From an uncultured bacterium (GTDB lineage: Bacteria; Patescibacteriota; Minisyncoccia; Phycocordibacterales; GWA1-40-21), in assembly GCA_903822075.1 (NCBI GenBank), contig CAIJNK010000003.1:1-39327 (forward strand): a DNA stretch of 39,327 bases. The letters run 5' to 3'. A program made the position numbers and the translations under genes. Below the pieces are notes generated by a model. The model was not told the origin of the DNA, ran no database searches, and was given only the letters and a program-made list of their open reading frames with translations. Shown here piece after piece: positions 22,269 through 30,272 of this stretch (positions within the stretch are counted from its first letter, which is position 1; each line of letters begins with the position of its first letter).

Positions 22269-23318
22269 ATGATCATTGTAATATTCTTAGTAGTACTGGC
22301 AGTCTTGATTTTTGTCCACGAGCTGGGGCATTTTTTGGTGGCAAAAAGAAGTGGAATCAGAGTGGATGAATTTGCCATCGGCTTTCCGCCAAAAATTTTC
22401 AGTTGGACGAGAGGCGAGACCAAATATGTTTTGAATCTCATCCCCTTTGGCGGTTACGTAAAAATATTTGGGGAGAATCCGGATGATGAAAGTATGACCG
22501 GCGCGGACAGCAAGCGCAGTTTTGTGAATGCCAAGAAATGGAAACAGGTTTGTGTTTTAGTGGCAGGCATCGGCATGAATATTATTTTTGCCTGGATTTT
22601 GATCTCCATTTCTTTTATGGTTGGTTCAAATGGAAACCAAATTGTCCTGACTTCCGTGGCAGAAAAGTCACCAGCTCAGCAAGCCGGTTTGATGCAAGGT
22701 GATAAAATAATTTCCGTAGATTCTATTACAGGTAAGGATTTAAGTACCGATGTCATCATTAAGGATATAAGTAATAATACTACCGGGGCAGTCAGTGTTA
22801 CTTTTGAGCGCAAGGGGGTTGTAAAACAAGTAAACGTCACACCAGAATTCAATAAGGTTGAAAATAAAAAAATTGTCGGCATATACATGGAGAATATCAA
22901 TATCGAAAAGGTTAATCCATTTCTTGCCATGTGGGATGGCTTAAAATTAACTGCTAGCACCTTTGGACAAGTTACGCTTGGTTTAATCCTATTTATTTTT
23001 CACGCCGTAAGTGGGCATGCGGATTATTCACAAGTTTCCGGACCGGTAGGAATTGTCGGTATGGTCGGTGATGCGGTGAATTTTGGTTTTGCTTATCTTT
23101 TAGTCTTTGTAGCGTTTATCTCTTTAAGCCTCGCCGCCATAAATCTGGTGCCTTTTCCGGCCTTAGATGGCGGAAGAGTTTTGTTTGTGGCCATTGAAGC
23201 GGTCATCCGTAGGCCTATCAAGCCGGCCATTGCCAATACTGTAAATACGGTCGGTTTCTTTATCTTAATTGGCCTGATGCTGATTGTTACTTATCGGGAT
23301 ATAGTGAAATTATTCTAG
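22269..23318 (+). CDS. rseP: RIP metalloprotease, RseP/S2P family (M50)
   Basis: This intramembrane protease has the zinc motif HELGH at residues 17-21 in the first membrane span, a PDZ domain in the middle (VAEKSPAQQAGLMQGDKIISVDS), and the third zinc ligand motif NLVPFPALDGGRVLF in a late span, with four membrane segments in all. Members cleave membrane-bound anti-sigma factors or signal peptides. The window also encodes an ECF sigma factor, but no obvious anti-sigma substrate is seen. It sits between frr and proS. Confidence 0.95.
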   Translation: MIIVIFLVVLAVLIFVHELGHFLVAKRSGIRVDEFAIGFPPKIFSWTRGETKYVLNLIPFGGYVKIFGENPDDESMTGADSKRSFVNAKKWKQVCVLVAGIGMNIIFAWILISISFMVGSNGNQIVLTSVAEKSPAQQAGLMQGDKIISVDSITGKDLSTDVIIKDISNNTTGAVSVTFERKGVVKQVNVTPEFNKVENKKIVGIYMENINIEKVNPFLAMWDGLKLTASTFGQVTLGLILFIFHAVSGHADYSQVSGPVGIVGMVGDAVNFGFAYLLVFVAFISLSLAAINLVPFPALDGGRVLFVAIEAVIRRPIKPAIANTVNTVGFFILIGLMLIVTYRDIVKLF

Positions 23319-23375
23319 CTTATTAAGGTTTAAAACAACAAAAAGTCAACTATTTTGTTTTTGAAGAAAATAGGC

Positions 23376-23388
23376 TATCATACGCATA
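23376..23388 (+). promoter_or_regulatory. Leaderless promoter of proS
   Basis: TATCAT (23376-23381) ends 6 nt before the ATG; a weak TTGTTT lies 15 nt upstream of it. It supports the start at 23388 and suggests that proS can be transcribed independently of frr-rseP. Confidence 0.5.
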
Positions 23389-24641
23389 TGTATCAATCAA
23401 AACTTTTTACCAAAACGCGCAAAGAAGCCCCAAAAGATGAGGTTTCCAAGAACGCTCAGCTTCTAATCAAGGCTGGTTTTATCAATAAGGAAATGGCCGG
23501 AGTCTATTCTTTTCTACCTTTGGGTCTACGAGTCCTGAATAAGGTAAATAATGTCATTCGAGACGAGATGAACAAGCTTGGCGGGCAGGAGGTTTTTTTG
23601 ACCTCTCTTCAGGAAAAAGCTAATTGGGAAAAGACTGACCGCTGGAGCGATGAAAAAGTAGACATCTGGTTCAAAACCAAATTAAAAAATGATACCGAGT
23701 TGGGTCTGGCTTTTACACATGAAGAAGCGTTGACAGCTTTGATGAAGAATCATATCCGTTCCTATAAAGATTTACCCGCCTATCCGTATCAGATTCAGAC
23801 CAAGTTTCGAAACGAAACCCGGGCCAAAAGCGGTATTATGCGTTGCCGGGAATTTCCGATGAAAGACATGTATTCCTTTTCAAAGGACACAGCTGAACAT
23901 GAAGCATTCTATGAAAAATCTAAAGCGGCTTATCAGAACATTTTTAACCGGATGGGTTTGGGGGATAAGACCTATATTACTTTTGCCTCCGGCGGAACCT
24001 TTAGTAAATATTCCCATGAGTTTCAAACTGTTTCTTCGGCTGGTGAGGATTTGATCTATATTTGTGATAAATGTAAAATTGCTGTCAACAAAGAAATAAT
24101 CCAGGAACAGAATAAATGCCCTGCCTGCAGCGGTGAAAATTTAAGGGAGGAAAAGGCGGTGGAGGTAGGAAACATTTTCAATTTGGGCACTAAGTTTTCT
24201 GATGCTCTAGATTTAACATATCTGGATGAAAAGGGTGTGCCCCAGAAAGTGATTATGGGTTCATACGGTATCGGTCCGGGTCGTCTAATGGGAACGGTGG
24301 TGGAGACCTTATCTGATGATAACGGTCTGGTTTGGCCCGTTGAAATTTCGCCATTTAGGGTGCATTTGGTGCAAGTGGGAGATAAAGATGATGTCAAGAA
24401 AGCAGCCGAAAATTTATACGAGGAGCTTTGCAAGGCTAGCATCGAAGTCCTATTTGATGATCGTGATTTGCGTCCGGGTGAGAAGTTTGCCGATTCGGAT
24501 TTACTTGGTTTACCGCTCCGCATTATTGTCAGTGAGAAAACCCTGATGAGCAGCGAGTATGAGGTAAAAGAAAGAAAAACCGGCAAAGTTAGTATGGTGA
24601 AGGAAGTTGATATTTGTGATTTTGTTAAAAAATATAAGTAA
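23388..24641 (+). CDS. proS: Prolyl-tRNA synthetase, short form
   Basis: ProRS charges tRNA-Pro. Class II motifs are present: GVYSFLPLGLRVLNKV (motif 1), TKFRNETRAKSGIMRCREFPMKDMYSF (motif 2) and GSYGIGPGRLMG (motif 3), then the anticodon-binding domain (VHLVQVGD to the end). At 417 residues it lacks the roughly 180-residue editing insertion of E. coli-type ProRS; in its place is a small CDKC...CPAC motif that may bind zinc. The start at 23388 is supported by the -10 box 6 nt upstream. Confidence 0.95.
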   Translation: MYQSKLFTKTRKEAPKDEVSKNAQLLIKAGFINKEMAGVYSFLPLGLRVLNKVNNVIRDEMNKLGGQEVFLTSLQEKANWEKTDRWSDEKVDIWFKTKLKNDTELGLAFTHEEALTALMKNHIRSYKDLPAYPYQIQTKFRNETRAKSGIMRCREFPMKDMYSFSKDTAEHEAFYEKSKAAYQNIFNRMGLGDKTYITFASGGTFSKYSHEFQTVSSAGEDLIYICDKCKIAVNKEIIQEQNKCPACSGENLREEKAVEVGNIFNLGTKFSDALDLTYLDEKGVPQKVIMGSYGIGPGRLMGTVVETLSDDNGLVWPVEISPFRVHLVQVGDKDDVKKAAENLYEELCKASIEVLFDDRDLRPGEKFADSDLLGLPLRIIVSEKTLMSSEYEVKERKTGKVSMVKEVDICDFVKKYK

Positions 24642-25712
24642 ATGGATTTTTTTGCTAAAATAAAAGAAAAGATAAACCGTCGCTTTTCCAATGATATTGG
24701 AATTGATTTGGGTACCGCTAATACTTTGGTTTATCTGGCTGGAAAAGGAATCGTCGTTAACGAACCATCAGTGGTGGCCCTAAATCAAAAAACCGGCCGG
24801 GTGGTGGCTGTGGGCACTCAGGCTAAATCCATGCTTGGCCGAACACCGCCGCACATTGTGGCTGTGCGACCATTGGTGGATGGTGTGATTTCAGACTTTG
24901 AAGTGACTGAGGAAATGATTGCCTACCTGGTTAAAAAGGCTGAGGAACTTTCGCCTAAGCCGCTAGGTCCACGTATTGTGGTAGGTGTACCTTCCGGTGT
25001 TACAAATGTGGAAATTCGAGCGGTGCGCGATGCCACTAGAAATGCCGGCGCGAGAGAAGTTTACATTGTAGAAGAGCCAATGGCTGGAGCAATTGGTATC
25101 AGATTACCAATTAAAAGTCCGGTTGGGAGCATGGTGATAGATATTGGTGGTGGTACTTCGGATATCGCAGTCATTTCTTTGGGCGGTATCGTTAAATCAA
25201 AGAATCTGCGTATTGCCGGTGATAAACTGAACAGTGATATTATTGCGTATATTCGTGGGGAATTTAAGATATTAATTGGTGAAAAAACGGCCGAGGAAAT
25301 AAAAATAAATGTCGGCTCGGTTTTACCGGAGCAGTCCATGGAAGTACCGGTTAAGGGTCGTGACTTGGTAACTGGTTTACCGCGTGAAGTGATAATTACC
25401 GATGGTGACGTGAGGGAGGCCATGGCCCAAAGTATTGCCACTTTAGTGGAAACAGTAAAGGAGGTGTTGGAGACAACGCCGCCCGAAATCGTCTCGGATA
25501 TTATGCAACGAGGAATTTATTTGGTGGGTGGAGGCGCACTGATTCGTGGTCTCGATGTTTTGTTGAATGATGAATTAAAAATCCCGGTTTATATTGCGAG
25601 CGATCCTTTGACCGCCATTGCTCGTGGCACAGGAATTATTTTGGAAAATCTGGAAGATTTTCGCGAGGTTCTAATTGAAAATGAAGATGAATTACCTCCT
25701 AAAAAGCAGTAA
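24642..25712 (+). CDS. mreB: Rod shape-determining protein MreB, copy 2
   Basis: The gene starts directly at the nucleotide after the proS stop. The protein has IGIDLGTANTLVYLAGKG, VIDIGGGTSDIAVISLGG and LVGGGALIRGLD, the actin-fold ATP-binding motifs, in a normal length of 356 residues. Being followed by overlapping mreC and then mreD, it is the canonical shape-complex MreB, organising peripheral wall synthesis. Its N-terminal FFAKIKEKINRRF helix is amphipathic and likely binds the membrane. Confidence 0.97.
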   Translation: MDFFAKIKEKINRRFSNDIGIDLGTANTLVYLAGKGIVVNEPSVVALNQKTGRVVAVGTQAKSMLGRTPPHIVAVRPLVDGVISDFEVTEEMIAYLVKKAEELSPKPLGPRIVVGVPSGVTNVEIRAVRDATRNAGAREVYIVEEPMAGAIGIRLPIKSPVGSMVIDIGGGTSDIAVISLGGIVKSKNLRIAGDKLNSDIIAYIRGEFKILIGEKTAEEIKINVGSVLPEQSMEVPVKGRDLVTGLPREVIITDGDVREAMAQSIATLVETVKEVLETTPPEIVSDIMQRGIYLVGGGALIRGLDVLLNDELKIPVYIASDPLTAIARGTGIILENLEDFREVLIENEDELPPKKQ

Positions 25713-26478
25713 TTTTGAGGATAGACAAAAGAATGCCCGCAAAAAGGTTGCCGTTACAGCCGGCATCCTGATTTTAGCTGGTTCTATTATAGCCTTTACT
25801 CCGGTCCGAAATATTTTTTTCCTGTTTTCTGAGCCGCTTTGGAAGCTGGAAAGTTCTATCGCCGGTTCCAGTTTTTTTGAATATTTTAAGGCAAAACAAA
25901 CTCTAATTAATGAGAGACAAGCTATGGAGCAGAAACTTTTCTTAGCTGGCGATTTGTTGGCAGTAAATGAAAATCTAAAGACAGAGAATGATAACTTAAA
26001 AGATTTGCTTGGTCGAAAGGACCCAAAAGATAAAACAGTTTTAGCTACTATCCTGGTCAAGCCGCCGCAGACACCTTATGATATGCTTACATTGGACATT
26101 GGCACGGATCATAATGTGAAGGTGGGTGATAAAGTTATCGCCAACGGCAACGTTTATATTGGAGAAATAAGTGAAGTCTTACCTAAAATGTCAAAAGCTT
26201 TTCTATACTCCTCGCCAGGTCGTAAATTGTCCGTGGTGCTTGGCGCCGGTTCTGTGACGGCTGAGGCTGTAGGTATTGGCGGTGGAAACTTTAATATTTT
26301 ATTACCGCGAGAAGTGGAAGTGAAAGAAGGAGATGTAATTGTAATACCGGCTATCAATTCCAATGTATTTGGTATTGTGGAGCAAGTCAACTTTAAGGAT
26401 AAGGATTCCTTCCAAACTGTCCTTTTCAAAAGCCCTGTCAACGTTTCAGAGCTGAGTTTTGTGGAAGTTATAATTTAG
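25681..26478 (+). CDS. mreC: Rod shape-determining protein MreC
   Basis: MreC links MreB inside the cell to wall enzymes outside. A membrane span (about residues 24-42, VAVTAGILILAGSIIAF) is followed by a coiled coil (LLAVNENLKTENDNLKDLLG) and a beta-rich periplasmic-type domain with LDIGTDHNVKVGDKVI. The gene overlaps mreB; the exact start is unclear because TTG at 25675 and ATG at 25681 and 25687 are all in frame. The total of about 265 residues is normal. Confidence 0.93.
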   Translation: MKMNYLLKSSNFEDRQKNARKKVAVTAGILILAGSIIAFTPVRNIFFLFSEPLWKLESSIAGSSFFEYFKAKQTLINERQAMEQKLFLAGDLLAVNENLKTENDNLKDLLGRKDPKDKTVLATILVKPPQTPYDMLTLDIGTDHNVKVGDKVIANGNVYIGEISEVLPKMSKAFLYSSPGRKLSVVLGAGSVTAEAVGIGGGNFNILLPREVEVKEGDVIVIPAINSNVFGIVEQVNFKDKDSFQTVLFKSPVNVSELSFVEVII

Positions 26479-26480
26479 AA

Positions 26481-26747
26481 ATGCTAAAACATATAATTTT
26501 AGATGCTTTACTTTTTATTTCCGTAATTATTTGCCCATGGTGGGTGACAGTAATTCTAGCCGTTGGTATTTTGTATCATCTTAGGTTTTTTAATGAGCTC
26601 GTTCTTTTTGGTCTAATGATGGATATTTTGTATGGTAACTTTACTTCCAATCTCCATCCTTTGGATTATAAATTCACTATATTTTTTATTGTTCTCCTCC
26701 TATCTTCCTTTTTAATAAAAAAGAGATTGAAGTTCTACTCCAAATAA
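26481..26747 (+). CDS. mreD: MreD-like membrane protein (short)
   Basis: The protein starts 2 nt after mreC and consists almost wholly of three or four membrane segments. At 88 residues it is much shorter than typical MreD (around 160), and sequence similarity is weak, so the assignment rests mostly on its position after mreBC and its membrane topology. The stretch FFNELVLFGLMMDILYG resembles the conserved G-x-x-x-D-x-x-xG region of MreD. Confidence 0.7.
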   Translation: MLKHIILDALLFISVIICPWWVTVILAVGILYHLRFFNELVLFGLMMDILYGNFTSNLHPLDYKFTIFFIVLLLSSFLIKKRLKFYSK

Positions 26748-26881
26748 TATCAGTTTGATCGTAATTAACACCCTGTTAATCTCAGTCTACATATAATCGA
26801 GACAGAAAGGAGGAGGGAGTTCTTTGTTGTTCTTTGTCTCTTGGTTATAACCGTTGAAGTTGGGGGAGAAAAGGAAAATGT

Positions 26882-27274
26882 ATGCATATCCAAATCACGT
26901 CCCCTAGTAAGGGGTGGCCCAGTACGAAGGTGGAAGAAGTAAAGAGAAAGCTCGAGCCCTTATTCAGTAGGGTTGAAACCGAGCTCAAATATTTGGTTCG
27001 TCGTCGTGATGGATTTCGCTGGACGATCATAATTAACGTTAATCCACCCGCGGACGAAGTAACATACCAAGTAAACGTGACTTGGGTCAAAAAAGATTAC
27101 AAAAGCCACACTAACTTGCCATTTGATTTGGGTCGGCTCTCCTCTTCTGAAAGTCGACCACTTGTCTTTTATTTGGCTACCAAGACGTGTGGTCTAGTGA
27201 CTGCAGACATTAGTGATCAGGTGGCCGTCAAACGTCTTGCCCGGTGCGTCATGGATGACATCAGAATCAAGTGA
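26882..27274 (+). CDS. Hypothetical protein, 130 aa
   Basis: The protein is soluble and basic, with VEEVKRKLEPLFSRVETELKYLVRR helical, then beta-like WTIIINVNPPADEVTYQVNVTWVKK. I do not recognise a family. The ribosome-binding site AAAAGG is weaker than those of the other orphan genes. A TATAAT box near 26793 and an AAAGGAGGAGGG stretch in the long leader suggest regulation or a short leader peptide. A terminator follows. Confidence 0.65.
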   Translation: MHIQITSPSKGWPSTKVEEVKRKLEPLFSRVETELKYLVRRRDGFRWTIIINVNPPADEVTYQVNVTWVKKDYKSHTNLPFDLGRLSSSESRPLVFYLATKTCGLVTADISDQVAVKRLARCVMDDIRIK

Positions 27275-27296
27275 TATCTGTATCATGCGATCAAAG

Positions 27297-27335
27297 AGCC
27301 GAGATAAAAGTAATTTTACCTCGGCTTCTCTTTTC
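27297..27335 (+). terminator. Terminator of the 26882 gene
   Basis: AGCCGAG (27297-27303) pairs with CTCGGCT (27320-27326), with inner AAAA/TTTT pairing, followed by TCTCTTTTCG. Confidence 0.75.
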
Positions 27336-27379
27336 GCGCGGATTTGCCTTTTTACAAAAGAAGTGTAAGATAACTCTAT

Positions 27380-27420
27380 GGTAACCCCTAGGCGTAACGC
27401 CCAGGGACATTTAGGTTATA
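27380..27420 (+). promoter_or_regulatory. Structured leader of uvrA
   Basis: Downstream of a likely promoter (TTGCCT, 16 nt, TAAGAT near 27368) the leader can form nested stems: CCCT/AGGG with GGCG/CGCC inside, enclosed by TAACC/GGTTA. No ribosome-binding site follows. Whether it is regulatory is unknown. Confidence 0.4.
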
Positions 27421-27427
27421 TAAAGAA

Positions 27428-30010
27428 ATGAAGAAAATAGAAGAGGAAAAAATTGTAATAAAGGGGGCCAGAACTCACAATTTAAAGAACGTGAGTGTGG
27501 AGATGCCACGCAACAAGATGATTGCCTTTACCGGATTATCTGGATCAGGGAAGAGCTCCCTAGCTTTTGATACTATTTTTGCGGAGGGGCAGAGGCGTTA
27601 TATTGAATCGCTTTCTTCTTACGCTCGGCAATTCTTGCGCCAAATGCAAAAACCAGATGTGGATGAAATCACCGGTTTATCACCGGCCATTTCAATCGAT
27701 CAAAAATCCCGGTCAAACAACCCTCGGTCAACCGTAGCTACTATCACGGAAATTTATGATTATTTGCGTATTTTATATGCCAGAATTGGCCGGCCGCATT
27801 GTCTAATTTGCAATCGAGAAATAAAAAAACTATCCAACGAGGAAATTCTGGAAACGATCATTAAGACTGTCACTTCCACCGATGTTTCAAAAAAAGAAAA
27901 AGTGGTTTTAGGCGTGTCCTATGACGACGTAAAAGTAAAAATATTCTCGCCGGTAGTAGTGGGTCGAAAAGGTGAATACTATCAGTTATTGTATGATTTA
28001 CTCTCTAAGGGTTTTGAATGGGTGAAGATTGACGGAGAAATGAAAAAACTTCGCGGTCAAATTATTCTATCCAAGACCAAGAAACACAATATTGATGTTT
28101 TGGTGGACGAGTTTTACGTGAGTGAGTTCAAACATAAAGATAAGAAAGGTCCAACTCGCGAGCGCTTAAGCGAGGCGATTGAGAAAGCTATTGACGAAAG
28201 CAAGGGTCTGTTAAAAATCGAGACAAATAACGAGGAGAAGATGATGTCGGTGAAATTCATGTGCCCATATGATGGGTATTCGTATCCGGAAATTGAGCCT
28301 CGCTTATTTTCTTTCAATTCTCCTTATGGTGCGTGTCCGGAATGTAATGGTTTGGGCACCAAGCACTTTTTTGGTGAGGAGTCATGTGATGTTTGTAATG
28401 GTGCGCGGTTGCGTGAAGAGGCACTTCACGTGCTTTTAAATGACAAGAGTATCGTAGCGCTGACGGCACTCTCCATCACAGACGCCAAGACATTTTTTGA
28501 CAATATCAAACTGACGGAATTGGAGAAAGAAATATCCACCGTGATTGTAAAAGAAATTGATGACCGGTTACGTTTTATGATGGATGTAGGCATTGAGTAT
28601 CTGCAGCTTGATCGCCGCGCGCATACTTTGTCTGGTGGTGAAGCACAGCGTATTCGCTTGGCTTCTCAACTTGGTTCTGGTTTGGTGGGGGCGCTCTACG
28701 TTTTGGACGAACCAACGATCGGTCTGCACTCGCGAGATAATGACCGTTTGATAAAAACATTGGTTGATTTGCGTGATTTGGGTAACACGATTATTGTGGT
28801 GGAGCATGATGAAGACACTATTTATTCCTCGGATTATTTGGTGGATATTGGTCCGGGAGCGGGCGTCCATGGTGGGGAAATAGTGGTGGCTGGTTACTTG
28901 GACAAGTTATTGACGGAAAAGACGAATTCTTCCGGTTCAGTAACTCTGGATTATTTGCGTGGTGATAAAAAAATACCGGTACCAGAAAAAAGACGAGACT
29001 CTGACCGTGGCTCCTTGAAGATAAGGGGCGGAAATATTTTCAACATTAAGAATTTGAATGTGGATGTGCCTTTGGGTAAAATAGTTTGTGTTACTGGTGT
29101 CTCCGGTTCCGGTAAATCCTCGTTTGTTTACGAAATTATCAATAAAAATCTGGATGCCCGATTTACCAAGCGTCATCGTACAAATCAAGTCTATAATTGC
29201 AAAAGTTTTACCGGTACGGAATACGTGAGTCGGGTGATTTTAATTGATCAATCACCAATCGGCCGGACACCGCGGTCAAACCCGGCCACCTATACCGGCG
29301 CTTGGACACATATTCGTGATATGTTTGCGATGAGTATTGAAGCCAAGGCCCGCGGTTGGAAAGCCAATCGTTTCTCCTTTAATGTGGCTGGTGGACGTTG
29401 TGAAGCATGTGAGGGGAATGGCATGATCGAAGTGGAGATGCATTTTTTGCCGACCGTCTATGTGCCGTGCGATGTTTGCGGTGGAAAGAGATTTACTAAG
29501 GAAACCTTGGAGGTAAAATATAATAAGAGGAATATTTGGGAAGTCCTGGATATGACGGTGGAGGAGGCCCTAGAGTTCTTTAAGGATCTGCCGGCGGTCT
29601 ACGATCGTCTAAACGCCCTTCATGATGTGGGGCTAGGTTATTTGAAACTTGGCCAAAGCGCTACCACTCTTTCAGGCGGGGAAGCACAACGGGTGAAAAT
29701 TGCCTCCGAACTCTACAAACCGCATTTGCAAAAAACTATTTACATTTTAGATGAGCCGACGATTGGTTTGCATTATGAGGATGTGAAAAAATTAATTGAA
29801 ATCCTAAACCGACTGGTGGATAATGGGAATTCTGTGCTTATCATTGAGCATAATATGGATGTTATAAAAAGTTCGGACTATGTGATTGATATTGGGCCGG
29901 AAGGTGGGGACAAAGGTGGGGAACTGGTAGCCAAAGGTACGCCCGAAGATGTTGCTAATAATTCTAAATCATATACTGGGAAATATTTGAAGCGTCATTT
30001 AAAAAGGTAA
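27428..30010 (+). CDS. uvrA: Excinuclease ABC subunit A (compact)
   Basis: UvrA detects DNA damage and loads UvrB. Both ATPase modules are complete: Walker A GLSGSGKSS and GVSGSGKSS, two LSGGEAQR signatures, two DEPTIGLH Walker B sites. The C-terminal zinc finger is intact (CEAC...CDVC). The first zinc module reads CPYDGYS...CPEC, so one Cys is replaced by Asp. Between that module and SCDVCNGARLREEAL the usual roughly 80-residue stretch is reduced to about ten residues, which explains the length of 860 instead of about 940. No ribosome-binding site. Confidence 0.96.
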   Translation: MKKIEEEKIVIKGARTHNLKNVSVEMPRNKMIAFTGLSGSGKSSLAFDTIFAEGQRRYIESLSSYARQFLRQMQKPDVDEITGLSPAISIDQKSRSNNPRSTVATITEIYDYLRILYARIGRPHCLICNREIKKLSNEEILETIIKTVTSTDVSKKEKVVLGVSYDDVKVKIFSPVVVGRKGEYYQLLYDLLSKGFEWVKIDGEMKKLRGQIILSKTKKHNIDVLVDEFYVSEFKHKDKKGPTRERLSEAIEKAIDESKGLLKIETNNEEKMMSVKFMCPYDGYSYPEIEPRLFSFNSPYGACPECNGLGTKHFFGEESCDVCNGARLREEALHVLLNDKSIVALTALSITDAKTFFDNIKLTELEKEISTVIVKEIDDRLRFMMDVGIEYLQLDRRAHTLSGGEAQRIRLASQLGSGLVGALYVLDEPTIGLHSRDNDRLIKTLVDLRDLGNTIIVVEHDEDTIYSSDYLVDIGPGAGVHGGEIVVAGYLDKLLTEKTNSSGSVTLDYLRGDKKIPVPEKRRDSDRGSLKIRGGNIFNIKNLNVDVPLGKIVCVTGVSGSGKSSFVYEIINKNLDARFTKRHRTNQVYNCKSFTGTEYVSRVILIDQSPIGRTPRSNPATYTGAWTHIRDMFAMSIEAKARGWKANRFSFNVAGGRCEACEGNGMIEVEMHFLPTVYVPCDVCGGKRFTKETLEVKYNKRNIWEVLDMTVEEALEFFKDLPAVYDRLNALHDVGLGYLKLGQSATTLSGGEAQRVKIASELYKPHLQKTIYILDEPTIGLHYEDVKKLIEILNRLVDNGNSVLIIEHNMDVIKSSDYVIDIGPEGGDKGGELVAKGTPEDVANNSKSYTGKYLKRHLKR

Positions 30011-30043
30011 AAGTTTAGCCCCGACGTTCTTGCGTCGGGGCTA
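30007..30043 (-). terminator. Terminator between uvrA and the 30047 gene
   Basis: TAGCCCCGACG (30016-30026) pairs perfectly with CGTCGGGGCTA (30033-30043). The minus strand continues AACTTTTACC; the plus side has no U-tract, so it serves mainly the minus-strand gene and may also slow uvrA transcription. Confidence 0.75.
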
Positions 30044-30046
30044 GGT

Positions 30047-30196
30047 CTAGGTATGTAGCCACAAAAGGATGGCTAACAAAGCAATTACGATAATGTAACC
30101 CAGACAACGAGCTGCTGACCTTCCAGAATATGTATCGTTGTGTCGATCCACAATCTGGGAGATAGAGATTTCACTGTCTTCAGACATACTGGTCAT
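30047..30196 (-). CDS. Small single-span membrane protein, 49 aa
   Basis: This gene is below the ORF-track length. The ATG follows GAGAGGATCACT (ribosome-binding site), with a strong promoter upstream and a hairpin terminator right after the stop. The product has an acidic, Ser-rich N-terminus and a C-terminal membrane segment (CLGYIIVIALLAILLWL), the layout of a tail-anchored protein. It is divergent from uvrC and shares its promoter region. Function unknown. Confidence 0.6.
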   Translation of the reverse strand: MTSMSEDSEISISQIVDRHNDTYSGRSAARCLGYIIVIALLAILLWLHT

Positions 30197-30219
30197 AGTG
30201 ATCCTCTCGTGAATGGTTC

Positions 30220-30248
30220 TTGACGAAATGAACTTCTTCTATTATAAT
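30220..30248 (+). promoter_or_regulatory. Promoter of uvrC
   Basis: TTGACG (30220-30225), 17 nt, TATAAT (30243-30248), then 9 nt to the ATG at 30258: almost leaderless. The -10 overlaps that of the divergent small gene. Confidence 0.75.
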
Positions 30249-30272
30249 AGCAAAATAATGTTAAAAAGTCAA
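30244..30272 (-). promoter_or_regulatory. Promoter of the 30047 gene
   Basis: On the minus strand TTGACT (30267-30272), 17 nt ending TGC, TATTAT (30244-30249). It overlaps the uvrC promoter and start codon. Confidence 0.75.

Noticed and set aside
30016-30043. tRNA-like or riboswitch-like fold after uvrA
   Set aside because: It is a simple perfect hairpin with a U-tract on the minus strand, fully explained as a terminator.
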